Below, piece after piece: positions 1-8,790 of a stretch of DNA of 64,000 bases. Source of the stretch: JBAXTE01 sp037130365 (GTDB lineage: Bacteria; Bacteroidota; Bacteroidia; Bacteroidales; WCHB1-69); NCBI GenBank assembly GCA_037130365.1, contig JBAXTE010000022.1:6168-70167 (forward strand), read 5' to 3'. Numbering within the stretch: position 1 is the first letter of the stretch; each line of letters begins with the position of its first letter. The translations under genes and the position numbers were made by a program. The notes under the pieces were generated by a model. It was not told the DNA's origin. It saw only the letters and a program-made list of their open reading frames with translations, and ran no database searches.

Positions 1-1
1 T

Positions 2-556
2 TCTGTGATAAAAGAAGAGATTGCCCAATCGGATTCTCTTACCGAAATTGCCGATGGCTCTGCAACTTCTAGCGATTCGTTGTTCCGCAAAGAGGTAGAA
101 AGTCAGATGAAATACTTTGGAACTGTTAAGCGCACCTCTGATCAAGCACCTCCGGGAGCAATTCAGCAAAAGAGCGATCCTTTAAAAAATGTATTTTTCA
201 CTTCGCCAGTCCGCGGATTTGTGTCTAATGTATATAATTCAGCAATTCAACATAATGGAATTGATATTGTAGCAGCGCCAGGTCAGCCGATTCACGCAGT
301 GCTAGATGGTACAGTGATTTTTGCAGGATGGACCGTTAAAACAGGTTATACCATAGCCATTCAACATCGAAATAATATTATTTCGGTATATAAACACAAC
401 GCATCATTGGCTAAATCGGAGGGAAACATTGTGCGAGCAGGCGATCCAATAGCGATTATTGGCAACACAGGTAGTCAAACCACCGGAATTCATCTTCATT
501 TTGAGTTATGGCAAAATGGCGTTTCTGTGGATCCGAAAAAATATATCTCTTTCTAA
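2..556 (+). CDS. M23-family metallopeptidase, C-terminal part (5' end outside window)
   Basis: The reading frame is open at the window edge, so the start is missing. The visible C-terminal part is a LytM/M23 peptidase domain: an H-x3-D type motif (HNGIDIVA), a G-x-V core strand (AVLDGTVIFAGW), and the C-terminal HLHFEL motif supplying the last zinc ligand. These enzymes cut peptidoglycan cross-bridges or act as inactive regulators. The residues His, Asp and HxH expected of an active zinc enzyme are present. The part before the domain is low-complexity and probably periplasmic. The gene ends in YISF, a usual end just after the domain. Family call is safe; its exact role (division, elongation, secretion) cannot be told from this fragment. 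Confidence 0.85.
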   Translation, partial: SVIKEEIAQSDSLTEIADGSATSSDSLFRKEVESQMKYFGTVKRTSDQAPPGAIQQKSDPLKNVFFTSPVRGFVSNVYNSAIQHNGIDIVAAPGQPIHAVLDGTVIFAGWTVKTGYTIAIQHRNNIISVYKHNASLAKSEGNIVRAGDPIAIIGNTGSQTTGIHLHFELWQNGVSVDPKKYISF

Positions 557-599
557 CTAAATTTTTATTTTTGTTTGGGCGTGTTTTGTTTTATCTCGT

Positions 600-850
600 T
601 AGAAAAAGAACGATATAAAACAAAACCGGGCTTTCCGCTGCAAGTCCTCGTCCCGAAAGTGTTCGGGACTGTGGGCTTTCCGCTGCAATCCCTCACGCGA
701 GGGTATGCAGAAAAAACCAGCTAGGAGCAAAGTCGGAGCGCGACTTAAAGTCGCACCCCGACTTGCACCGATAGCTGGTTTTTTGCGTGAAGGATAGACG
801 TGGAAATCCTTTTTTTTCAAAAAAGATTGAAACAGATAGCCTGACCCAAA
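600..850. repeat. Cluster of G+C-rich palindromes (REP-like)
   Basis: The gap between the M23 gene and dxr holds a dense set of inverted repeats. The 16-bp unit gggctttccgctgcaa occurs twice (about 629-644 and 673-688). Each copy is followed by a hairpin: one with arms gtcccgaa/ttcgggac, one with arms ccctc/gaggg. Next comes a nested structure at 711-784 with outer arms aaaaaaccagcta/tagctggtttttt and two inner paired segments (gtcgg/ccgac and gcgactt/aagtcgc). The outer arm followed by T-runs could end M23 transcription. The composition is far more G+C-rich than the flanks. It looks like a REP-type intergenic element; no transposase is adjacent. Confidence 0.6.
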
Positions 851-982
851 GGGGCACGCCCAAATTATACCAAATCTAAGAATAATTGATAGATTATTTC
901 CAATGATTAATAAACCGAGAATTTTAGAGATAAACATTCCTAAAATGTTATCAAATCCATATAAAAAACTCATTTGTTTTCG

Positions 983-990
983 TAACTTTG
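983..990 (+). promoter_or_regulatory. Putative -7 element of the dxr promoter
   Basis: TAACTTTG matches the Bacteroidota -7 consensus TAnnTTTG and lies 17 bp before the TTG start of dxr. A good -33 TTTG is not evident at the usual 19-21 bp spacing, so the call rests on one half-site. Confidence 0.35.
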
Positions 991-1006
991 CCAAAATTAT
1001 AACGAT

Positions 1007-2167
1007 TTGAAAAAACGAATTGCGATATTAGGTTCTACTGGTTCTATTGGAACTCAAACTCTTGAGGTTGTTGATGCATATCCAGATGTATATCAGGTGG
1101 AAGTGCTTACGGCCATGAACAATGCAGAACTTCTTATTCAACAAGCTTTAAAATATTCGCCAAACGCAGTTGTAATTGCCAACGACAAAAAGTATTCGGA
1201 AGTGGCTGATGCTCTCGCACATACCGATATTAAGGTGTTTGCAGGCGATTCTTCGTTAATTGATATTGTAGAAATGGAATCCATCGACATTGTGATGATG
1301 GCTTTGGTGGGTTATAGTGGGTTGAAACCTACGTACAATGCAATTAAACATCGCAAACCAATTGCTTTATCTAACAAAGAAGTGCTTGTAGTGGGCGGGG
1401 AGCTGATTACGGCGCTATCTATTGAAAACAACGTCCCAATTTTTCCTGTGGATTCTGAACATTCGGCCATTTTTCAATGTCTAACGGGCGAATTTCACAA
1501 TCCCATTGAGAAATTAATACTCACGGCCTCTGGTGGACCATTTAGAGGAAAATCTAAAGAATTTTTAGAATCTGTAACGGTAGAACAAGCGCTCAATCAT
1601 CCCAATTGGAATATGGGAAATAAAGTCACCATTGATTCTGCTTCGCTTATGAACAAAGGGCTGGAGGTGATTGAAGCCCATTGGTTGTTTCAAGTGCCGG
1701 TAGAAAATATTGAAGTCTTGGTGCATCCCCAATCGGTGATTCACAGCATGGTTCAGTATTGCGATGGCTCCATTAAGGCTCAGTTGGGAGTTCCGGATAT
1801 GAAACTGCCGATTATGTATTCGCTTTCTTACCCAAATCGGTTGCCATCGCCATTTCCACGGTTGTCGTTTGATGATTATACTTCACTCACTTTTGAAAAA
1901 CCTGATAGAACTGTTTTCAGAAATCTAGACATTGCTTACAAATCAATTGCTTTAGGCGGAAATACACCGTGCATAATGAATGCTGCCAACGAAATTGCAG
2001 TTGAAGCATTTTTAAATAAAAAAATTGGATTTCTGCAGCTTTCCGATATTATTGAACATACTATTCAAAAAGTAGGTTTTATTGCTAAACCAACTATGGA
2101 TGACTATTTTGAGACCGATAAAGAATCACGCATTATTGCCAAACAACTAATAAATCAATCTATATGA
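1007..2167 (+). CDS. dxr: 1-deoxy-D-xylulose 5-phosphate reductoisomerase
   Basis: This is DXP reductoisomerase (IspC), which turns DXP into 2-C-methylerythritol 4-phosphate with NADPH in the cytoplasmic MEP pathway for isoprenoids. Seen: the N-terminal NADPH-binding motif GSTGSIG, the catalytic-loop segment LTASGGPFRG, and the substrate and metal region NHPNWNMGNKVTIDSAS with MNKGLEVIEAHWLF. Length of 386 aa is typical. The start is TTG; this gives the canonical KKRIAILGSTGSIG N-terminus and no in-frame ATG fits. Its last bases overlap the ATG of rseP by 4 bp, so the two are probably co-translated, a pairing common in Bacteroidota. Confidence 0.96.
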   Translation: MKKRIAILGSTGSIGTQTLEVVDAYPDVYQVEVLTAMNNAELLIQQALKYSPNAVVIANDKKYSEVADALAHTDIKVFAGDSSLIDIVEMESIDIVMMALVGYSGLKPTYNAIKHRKPIALSNKEVLVVGGELITALSIENNVPIFPVDSEHSAIFQCLTGEFHNPIEKLILTASGGPFRGKSKEFLESVTVEQALNHPNWNMGNKVTIDSASLMNKGLEVIEAHWLFQVPVENIEVLVHPQSVIHSMVQYCDGSIKAQLGVPDMKLPIMYSLSYPNRLPSPFPRLSFDDYTSLTFEKPDRTVFRNLDIAYKSIALGGNTPCIMNAANEIAVEAFLNKKIGFLQLSDIIEHTIQKVGFIAKPTMDDYFETDKESRIIAKQLINQSI

Positions 2168-3477
2168 ATATTGTAATTATGGTTGCCCAACTTATTCTAG
2201 GGCTTTCAATTTTAGTACTCCTTCACGAATTTGGTCATTACATTACTGCACGTGCTTTTGGAATAAAAGTAGAAAAATTCTACCTTTTCTTTGATGCTTG
2301 GGGTTTTAAATTATTCAAATATACCTATAAAGGCACCGAATATGGAATTGGTTGGTTGCCATTAGGTGGCTATGTTAAAATTGCCGGTATGATTGATGAA
2401 TCGATGGATAAAGAGCAATTGAGTCAGCCAATGCAGCCTTGGGAATTTAGATCTAAACCAGCTTGGCAACGTTTAATTGTTATGATTGGTGGTGTGACTG
2501 TAAATTTAATTCTTGGTGTGGTTCTATTCACCATGGTGATTATGGTTTTTGAAAAAGAATATGTCCCAATTTCGGCTATCGACAAAGGAATTTATGCTTA
2601 TGAAATGGGTCGCAAAGTAGGTTTCCAAACTGGTGATAAGATTGTAGCAGTTGGGGGTAAGAAAATCGAACGCTTTAAAGATGCATCTCCAATGATGCTT
2701 GTTATGGGAGAATCTTTTCAGGTTGAACGCAATGGTCAACTCAAAACGATTACTGTTAATGATGCGTTTTATGCTGAGTTTAAAGAGTCTAAGAGCAAAC
2801 GAATTTTCGAAGCTTATTCTAACGATTGTTCTATAGATAGTATTATTGCAATGCGACCTGCTGTAAAATCAGGTTTTAAAATTGGTGATAATCCTACAGC
2901 CATAAACGATTCTATAATAATTGACAGCTGGGGTACTTTTGAAGAAAATATTATCAAATTTGCCAATAAATCTATAAAAATCACAGTCTTACGAAATGCT
3001 GAAAAGATTGATTTAACGATTACACCCGACACTGCAGGGATAGGTGTTGCTCATAAATTGCCAATTTTCCCAAAAACGGCTTATACCTTCTCGCAAGCCA
3101 TTAAGTATGGTTGGAAAGATGCTATGGATATGCTCAGTTTGAATATTAAAGGAATGGGCAAAATTTTTAAAGGGGAAGAAAAAGCAACAGAATCACTAAG
3201 CGGTCCAATTGGAATAGCTCAAATTTATGGTGGTGTTTGGGACTGGCATAAGTTCTGGTATATCACTGGATTGCTATCGTTGATTCTTGCTTTTATGAAC
3301 ATACTTCCAATACCAGCGCTTGATGGTGGTCACGTTATCTTCTTAATAATTGAAGCAATTACAGGCAAAACCTTCTCCGATAAATTTATGGAACGTGTGC
3401 AAATGGTTGGAATGGTGCTGATTATGGGTTTGATGATTTTTGCCTTTGGGGTTGATATTTTCAAACTTTTCAGATAA
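2164..3477 (+). CDS. rseP: RIP site-2 metalloprotease RseP
   Basis: Inner-membrane zinc protease that cleaves membrane-embedded anti-sigma factors and signal-peptide remnants. The zinc motif HEFGH lies in the first transmembrane segment (residues 21-25). The second motif, LDGG (NILPIPALDGGHV), lies in a C-terminal membrane segment. Between them are PDZ-like stretches, for example RKVGFQTGDKIVAVGGK and the later RPAVKSGFKIGDNP, so two tandem PDZ domains as in E. coli RseP. At 437 aa it has normal length. It overlaps dxr by 4 bp. No terminator-like hairpin with a T-run follows immediately, but palindromes begin about 75 bp downstream. Confidence 0.95.
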   Translation: MNIVIMVAQLILGLSILVLLHEFGHYITARAFGIKVEKFYLFFDAWGFKLFKYTYKGTEYGIGWLPLGGYVKIAGMIDESMDKEQLSQPMQPWEFRSKPAWQRLIVMIGGVTVNLILGVVLFTMVIMVFEKEYVPISAIDKGIYAYEMGRKVGFQTGDKIVAVGGKKIERFKDASPMMLVMGESFQVERNGQLKTITVNDAFYAEFKESKSKRIFEAYSNDCSIDSIIAMRPAVKSGFKIGDNPTAINDSIIIDSWGTFEENIIKFANKSIKITVLRNAEKIDLTITPDTAGIGVAHKLPIFPKTAYTFSQAIKYGWKDAMDMLSLNIKGMGKIFKGEEKATESLSGPIGIAQIYGGVWDWHKFWYITGLLSLILAFMNILPIPALDGGHVIFLIIEAITGKTFSDKFMERVQMVGMVLIMGLMIFAFGVDIFKLFR

Positions 3478-4980
3478 ATTCACTCCGAAAAATCAATTTG
3501 CCCCGAATTCCTATAGCAATCGGAAGATTGACGATACTTAATTAAAATACTGATATTCAACGTTTAATCCTTGAGCTACCGGGAAAGAAATCGTTGAATA
3601 TCAATATAATACACTTTTCGAAGTGGACTCTTATACCAATACTTATTTCAAAATAGTCCAATGGCTATTTGAAATTTAGTATGGTTTAATGCTCGATGCT
3701 AATATGAACTATTGATTGTTTATTGAGTTATTGGACTAATTCATATTAGCATACGGTATTAAATAAGTTTTCGGTATAACACACATTCTGCTCTCGATTA
3801 GATCTAGACAGCCTGTTTTTTCAACTGAAAATGATTTCTTTTTTCAAATTGAGCACTTCGCATTATTTATACCTCTTCAGTTATATTGATTTTGGGTAAA
3901 ATTAGAAGATGATTTGGGTCACCTTAAAAAGTAGGGGGAGAAGACCCTTTGAAAAATGAAAACAACTTTTTCCAAACTCTAAAAATTCTTTGTTTATCTA
4001 CTTCGTTTGTTCATTTGGAAAACAATAAAAAAACCGTTTGTCGCCTAACTTTTTGTCTTGAAACAAAAAGTTACAAAAAATTCAAGACTTCACCAAAAAA
4101 GCTAAAAATCAACCATTTATATTGAGCGGGGCAAGTTAGATGCATTTTTCCAGTAATAAAATTCATTCGACGGATTATTCGGCTTGATATTTATTTGCGT
4201 TGCAGCACCCGCCTCGCCTTAAGCATATAAATGATTGATTTTCTTTACGCTTTTTTGATGAGGTCGATTCCAAGGCTACCGCGGTGATTTTTAAAATCCG
4301 AGAGTTGCTTTGTAAGAATTGAGGAATGATATTCTTTGCTAGTCTATTCATGTGAGGGCTGAACCGCCTTGAGTAAAAGAGCATAAAGAAATGTTATTAT
4401 GATAAATATTTAGAATGGAAAAGATATTTCTATAAACAATTATTTTATGTTTTTAGGACCGACGGAGCGTAGTTATAAAAAGCAATAAGGAATACAAAAT
4501 AATTAGCAATACAGCAGTGGCGTTTACGTCCAAATTTAAAGCATTACACAAAGCAATCAATCCATGAAAAAATAAATAAGCTTTTAATTTGCCTACGCTG
4601 CTAAAGTATTGCTTTTATTTTGAAATCTTTGAAAAAAGGTTTACATACGCTCCATCTTGATTTTTGTATACTTTTTATCAAGAAAAAGTATGAATGAGGA
4701 GTCTTAAATTCATGTGCATTTCAGGAAGAATTCATCGATTTTAGCAGAACTAGTTCTTTTTTAGCCCTTTTGCGACAGCGGCGGCATTTTTTGCCACGCT
4801 TTTAGCGTGATGCCTCCCGCAAGGCGGGAGCATTAGGACATGTAAAAGAGAAAATATTTGACTAATACTTTATTATGGCAATCTTATACATCATAAACCC
4901 TTTCAAAATCTTTATTTATTTGTAATTACAATTATTTTTTGTAATTTTATTCATCATTAATAATTGCAAATAATTAAGAT
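3478..4980. other. 1.5-kb intergenic region without a convincing gene
   Basis: No open frame here has a recognisable domain or a plausible start. What can be seen is palindromic DNA: arms tgatattcaacg/cgttgaatatca at 3551-3603, a MITE-like element at 3631-3778 (listed separately), an actttttgtc...aaacaaaaagt palindrome near 4050, and G+C-rich hairpins near 4790-4830 (cacgct/agcgtg and ctcccgc/gcgggag). This resembles a hot spot for small repeats between two core operons. Confidence 0.5.
3631..3778. repeat. MITE-like palindromic element
   Basis: About 148 bp with imperfect terminal inverted repeats: it opens with ttatacc...acttattt and closes with aaataag...ggtataa. Inside are two further inverted pairs: tatttcaaaatag against ctatttgaaat, and atgctaatatgaa against ttcatattagcat. 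It encodes nothing. The nested symmetry fits a non-autonomous miniature transposable element, but no target-site duplication was established. Confidence 0.45.
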
Positions 4981-5850
4981 ATGAAAAAAGCATACATTCT
5001 CTTATTCCTTTTATTTCTTATTGTATCGGTAAAAGCTGGATTTGACCCATCTGCTAGAGGTGGACGAGCTGCGGGTCTTGCTTATGGCTCCGCAACTTCA
5101 ACTGATTTTTGGAGTGTGTTTAATAACCAAGCAGCTATGTCGTGGGATGCAAAATTTGGCGCTGGTGTGTTTTTTGAAAACAGATATTTTGTAAAAGAAA
5201 TGAGTACTCGAGGCATAGGGTTAACCTTGCCAGCTTCAAAAAGTGATGCTTTTGGATTGTCATTTTCACAATATGGATATTCCGCGTATAACGAAACCAA
5301 AGTTGGATTATCTTATTCAAAATCATTTGCTAATAAAGTTGCAGCTGGATTACAATTCGACTATTTAAAAACCGCATCGAATAACGAAGGCGGTTCTAAA
5401 GGCGTATTTACTTTTGAATTTGGGATACAGTCAAAAATCAATAAAAAACTTATGATTGGTTTTTATGCCTTTAATCCAATTCACTCCATTTTGAGCGACT
5501 ATAATGGCTATTCTGAATATGTTCCGGTGGTGCTGAGGTTTGGTCTTTCGTATCGATTTTCTGATAAATTCTTACTACAAGTAGAAACTGAAAAAGACTT
5601 GCATTTCGATCCAATTATTAGAGTTGGTGGTGAATATCAACTGAATGAAAAGTTTTTTGTTAGAGGTGGTTTGTCCACAGGTGTTGTTCAATATTCCATT
5701 GGTTTTGGTACTAAGTGGAATGGATTTAGTTTTGATATTGCTTCATCATATCATCAAATACTAGGTGTAACACCTTTGATATCATTGCATTATGATTTTT
5801 CAAATATTTTTCATAAAAAATCAGTTCCCTCATTAGAACCTAAAGTATAA
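4981..5850 (+). CDS. PorV-like outer-membrane beta-barrel protein
   Basis: A 289-aa exported protein. An N-terminal signal peptide (KKAYILLFLLFLIVSVKA) is followed by FDPSARGGRAAGLAYGSATSTDFWSVFNNQAA, the type of start seen in PorV/UPF0164-like barrels of Bacteroidota (an 'ARSAGMGG...NPA'-like pattern). The rest alternates Gly/aromatic strands, for example FRGGLSTG-like and GFGTKWNGFSFDIASSYH, as in an outer-membrane barrel. It overlaps the next gene by one base (TAATG), so they form an operon. PorV proper shuttles T9SS cargo; here the assignment to a paralogue is an inference from pattern alone, and its substrate is unknown. Confidence 0.6.
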   Translation: MKKAYILLFLLFLIVSVKAGFDPSARGGRAAGLAYGSATSTDFWSVFNNQAAMSWDAKFGAGVFFENRYFVKEMSTRGIGLTLPASKSDAFGLSFSQYGYSAYNETKVGLSYSKSFANKVAAGLQFDYLKTASNNEGGSKGVFTFEFGIQSKINKKLMIGFYAFNPIHSILSDYNGYSEYVPVVLRFGLSYRFSDKFLLQVETEKDLHFDPIIRVGGEYQLNEKFFVRGGLSTGVVQYSIGFGTKWNGFSFDIASSYHQILGVTPLISLHYDFSNIFHKKSVPSLEPKV

Positions 5851-5897
5851 TGGAAATAAATCTAGTTTTTTATAAAAAGAGATTATACTCTGAGAAT

Positions 5898-8009
5898 ATG
5901 CGAAATAAAATTCATTTAACGATGTTCAAATCAATATCGTGGTTGATAGCAGTTGTATTTATTTTTATTTCTGCCCCACTTTATTCTCAGGTAAGTGATA
6001 CCATTCAAATAGATCAACAGACGGAACAAATTATTGAAAATATTTCTGAAACTAACGATGGTGCAGATATCGACTACTCCGAAATTACCGAGGAGCTGGC
6101 TTTCTACCTAGAAAATCCAATAAACTTAAATGCTGCAGATCCTGATGTACTTAAGCGTGTATTATTACTCAATGATTTTCAAATTTATAAACTAAAAGCT
6201 TATATCTCATTAGCTGGGGAGTTAGCAACATTATATGAACTCAATAATATTGAAGGTTTTGATTTGGAGACCATCTTCAGGATGATGCCTTATGTTTCGG
6301 TAAAACCATCTATAAGTGCTTATCATATTAATTTTAAAGATGTTCTAAAGTATGGTCGTAACCAATTGTTTTTGAGATACGTTCAGGTGTTAGAAGAGCA
6401 AAAAGGGTATTCCCCTGCATCTGATTCGTTGATGAATGTGAATCCAAATGCTCGTTATTTGGGTGGTCCTCAAAAAATTTATGCCAAATACGCATTCAAT
6501 TATCGCAATAAGATTCGTTTTGGAATCACTGCAGAAAAAGATCCGGGTGAAGAATTCTTTGCAGGCACTCAAAAAAATGGATTTGATTTCTATTCTGCCC
6601 ACCTTTTTATTAAAGATTTTGGAATATTTAAAGCCATTGCTATTGGCGATTATCATCTTCAATTTGGGCAAGGTTTAGCATTATGGACTGGTTTAGGAAC
6701 AGGAAAATCATCTAATACATCGAGTTTGCAAAAAAATCCAATCGGTGTAAAACCATTCACCTCTGCCGACGAAAACAACTTTATGCGCGGTGTTGCTACA
6801 ACAATTGGGTATAAGAAATTACGTCTTTCTTTGTTTTATTCGATTATGAATAAGGATGCGAATTTAGGTGACACACTTACTGCAGAAGAAAATTTTATCA
6901 CTTCGATTCAAATTACAGGATTTCATCGCACCCCAGGCGAATTGGCCGATAAACATGCGTTAAAAGAAGAACTATACGGTGCTCATCTCGATTACAAAAC
7001 AGAGAACTTTAAACTAGGTGGAACTTTTGTTCGCTCATCATATAACTTAGACTTATCTAAGGATTTGGTTGCGTATAATCAATATGAGTTTGTGGGAAAA
7101 CATAACCAGAATGTGAGTTTAGATTATAGTTTGTTGTATCATTCCACATCTGTTTTTGGCGAAGTAGCCATGAGCGAAAATGGGGGAATGGCAGCAATTA
7201 CTGGAATTTCACTTCGTCCTGATCCATTGATGAATTTATCACTGGTTCATAGGTATTACCAACGAGATTATCAAGGAATTAGAGCTGCTGCTTTTGGCGA
7301 AAGTTCTAAAAATGCCAACGAGCATGCACTTTATTTAGGAACAAATATAATTTTAAATTCACGAGTTACCATTGATGCTTATACTGATGTGTTTACTTTC
7401 CCATGGTTAAAGTATAGGGTAGATGCGCCTTCATCTGGAACAGAATATATGGTTCAGGTCAACTATACTCCAACGCGTACCACGCAAATGTATGTGAGAT
7501 ACCGCCAAACCGATAAAGTCATAAATTTAACCGATGATATTTTATTAAATAGGGTAGTAGGGACTCAAAAAAGTTCGTTTAGATACCATATTTCTTACAA
7601 ACCTTTGAGAAATTTGTCCATGAAAAACCGTTTAGAAATTGCCACTTTTAAAACTGGAACAAACGGTGTTGATTTTGGATATTTGGCATATCAGGATGCA
7701 AGTTATGCTTTCTCGAAAATTCCATTTACACTTTCAGGACGATTTGCCGTATTTAATACCGATTCGTACGATGCTCGTTTATATGCTTTTGAAGGCGATG
7801 TTTTATATGCATACTCAATTCCTGCATATTACTATCAGGGCACTCGTGCATACTTATTGTTGAAGTATTCTATTTTTAAAAATCTCGATTTTTGGTTTCG
7901 AATTTCCCAAACATGGTATTCCGATAAAGATGTTATCAGTTCTGGCTTAGAAGAAATTCTTGGAAAAACAAAAACCGATATTCATGCTCAAATTCGGTTG
8001 AAGTTTTAA
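5898..8009 (+). CDS. Helix-hairpin-helix outer-membrane barrel protein
   Basis: Frame is open from 5850, overlapping the upstream stop, but the signal peptide (MFKSISWLIAVVFIFISAPLYSQ) fits a start at 5898 or 5922. After it comes a ComEA-type HhH region: FYLENPINLNAADPDVLKRV, followed by a second hairpin ending NNIEGFDLETI. The remaining roughly 550 residues look like a large outer-membrane barrel with many alternating aromatic strands and a C-terminal strand ending RLKF. This architecture (HhH plus barrel) is common and uncharacterised in Bacteroidota. It is translationally coupled to the PorV-like gene, so they may act together at the outer membrane. No enzyme motif is visible. Confidence 0.7.
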   Translation: MRNKIHLTMFKSISWLIAVVFIFISAPLYSQVSDTIQIDQQTEQIIENISETNDGADIDYSEITEELAFYLENPINLNAADPDVLKRVLLLNDFQIYKLKAYISLAGELATLYELNNIEGFDLETIFRMMPYVSVKPSISAYHINFKDVLKYGRNQLFLRYVQVLEEQKGYSPASDSLMNVNPNARYLGGPQKIYAKYAFNYRNKIRFGITAEKDPGEEFFAGTQKNGFDFYSAHLFIKDFGIFKAIAIGDYHLQFGQGLALWTGLGTGKSSNTSSLQKNPIGVKPFTSADENNFMRGVATTIGYKKLRLSLFYSIMNKDANLGDTLTAEENFITSIQITGFHRTPGELADKHALKEELYGAHLDYKTENFKLGGTFVRSSYNLDLSKDLVAYNQYEFVGKHNQNVSLDYSLLYHSTSVFGEVAMSENGGMAAITGISLRPDPLMNLSLVHRYYQRDYQGIRAAAFGESSKNANEHALYLGTNIILNSRVTIDAYTDVFTFPWLKYRVDAPSSGTEYMVQVNYTPTRTTQMYVRYRQTDKVINLTDDILLNRVVGTQKSSFRYHISYKPLRNLSMKNRLEIATFKTGTNGVDFGYLAYQDASYAFSKIPFTLSGRFAVFNTDSYDARLYAFEGDVLYAYSIPAYYYQGTRAYLLLKYSIFKNLDFWFRISQTWYSDKDVISSGLEEILGKTKTDIHAQIRLKF

Positions 8010-8224
8010 ATCTGTTTTTAATTTGAATCAATTAATTAGAATCATTGTTGTCCGAAATAAATTATCATATCATTTTTAAATAACTAGGGCTTGCTGAAAA
8101 ACTTTCAAACAACTTATTATCAACACCATATATGACATCTATTCAGAATCAAGTGCAAGATATTTTTGAAGTTTATTAAATAAACCTTGCACCTTGTGTT
8201 CTAAAATCATTTTTTTATCGCCTT

Positions 8225-8375
8225 ACTTTTTGTCATTGCCACAAAAAGTAAGCAAAAAAGGCTAGGCGAAGCGATGCTCCACGCGCCCTGCCATAAGACT
8301 AACAAAACTAATTCGGAGTAGTGTGGCGCTCTGGCGCCACAAACGTAAACGCCTCCGAAAGTTTTGTAAGTCTTA
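8225..8375. repeat. Large REP-like palindromes
   Basis: The 780-bp gap between the barrel gene and the TonB receptor holds no gene. At 8225-8253 is a perfect 11-bp inverted repeat (ttactttttgt/acaaaaagtaa). At 8294-8375 an 82-nt nested palindrome has outer arms taagact-a-acaaaact and agttttgt-a-agtctta, a middle cggag/ctccg pair and a core tgtggcgc/gcgccaca. The structure is much too long and G+C-rich to be a simple terminator and resembles the palindromes at 600-850. Confidence 0.6.
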
Positions 8376-8790
8376 CGTCATTCCCTCCCTGTCTGGCACC
8401 GCCGCTTCGCCCATGGCATCCCACGATTTTAGAAGAAGTAGAGATGTTTTAGTTACTTCAATGCTTCGTTGATGCTAATTGGTAACTTTTGAGTTTTTCA
8501 GCAAGACAATAATGGCACTTGAGTTTTTCAGCAGACCCTAACTAAATATCAGTGTATTATAATTTATTTATTGAGATATAGCTTGCTTTGGAAAACACTA
8601 ATATTCTTGATTTTCCGCAATTTTTTGCCTCGGTACTAAAGGATGTAAATTGCTGAAAATCAATTCATCCGCCAGTTGGCGGATTGAGGCGAAAATAGAT
8701 TGAAGCAATTTACTAAATAAGCAATATTATTGATTTTATCGGACAATACTGAATTAGAATATTGTACTCCAATTCATTCCAATTTTACAA

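Noticed and set aside
599..994. Minus-strand open frame of 131 codons before dxr
   Set aside because: It runs through the REP-like palindromes; composition and repeats explain it, and there is no domain.
4175..4384. Minus-strand open frame in the rseP downstream gap
   Set aside because: Low-complexity basic peptide in a repeat-rich non-coding region with no support.
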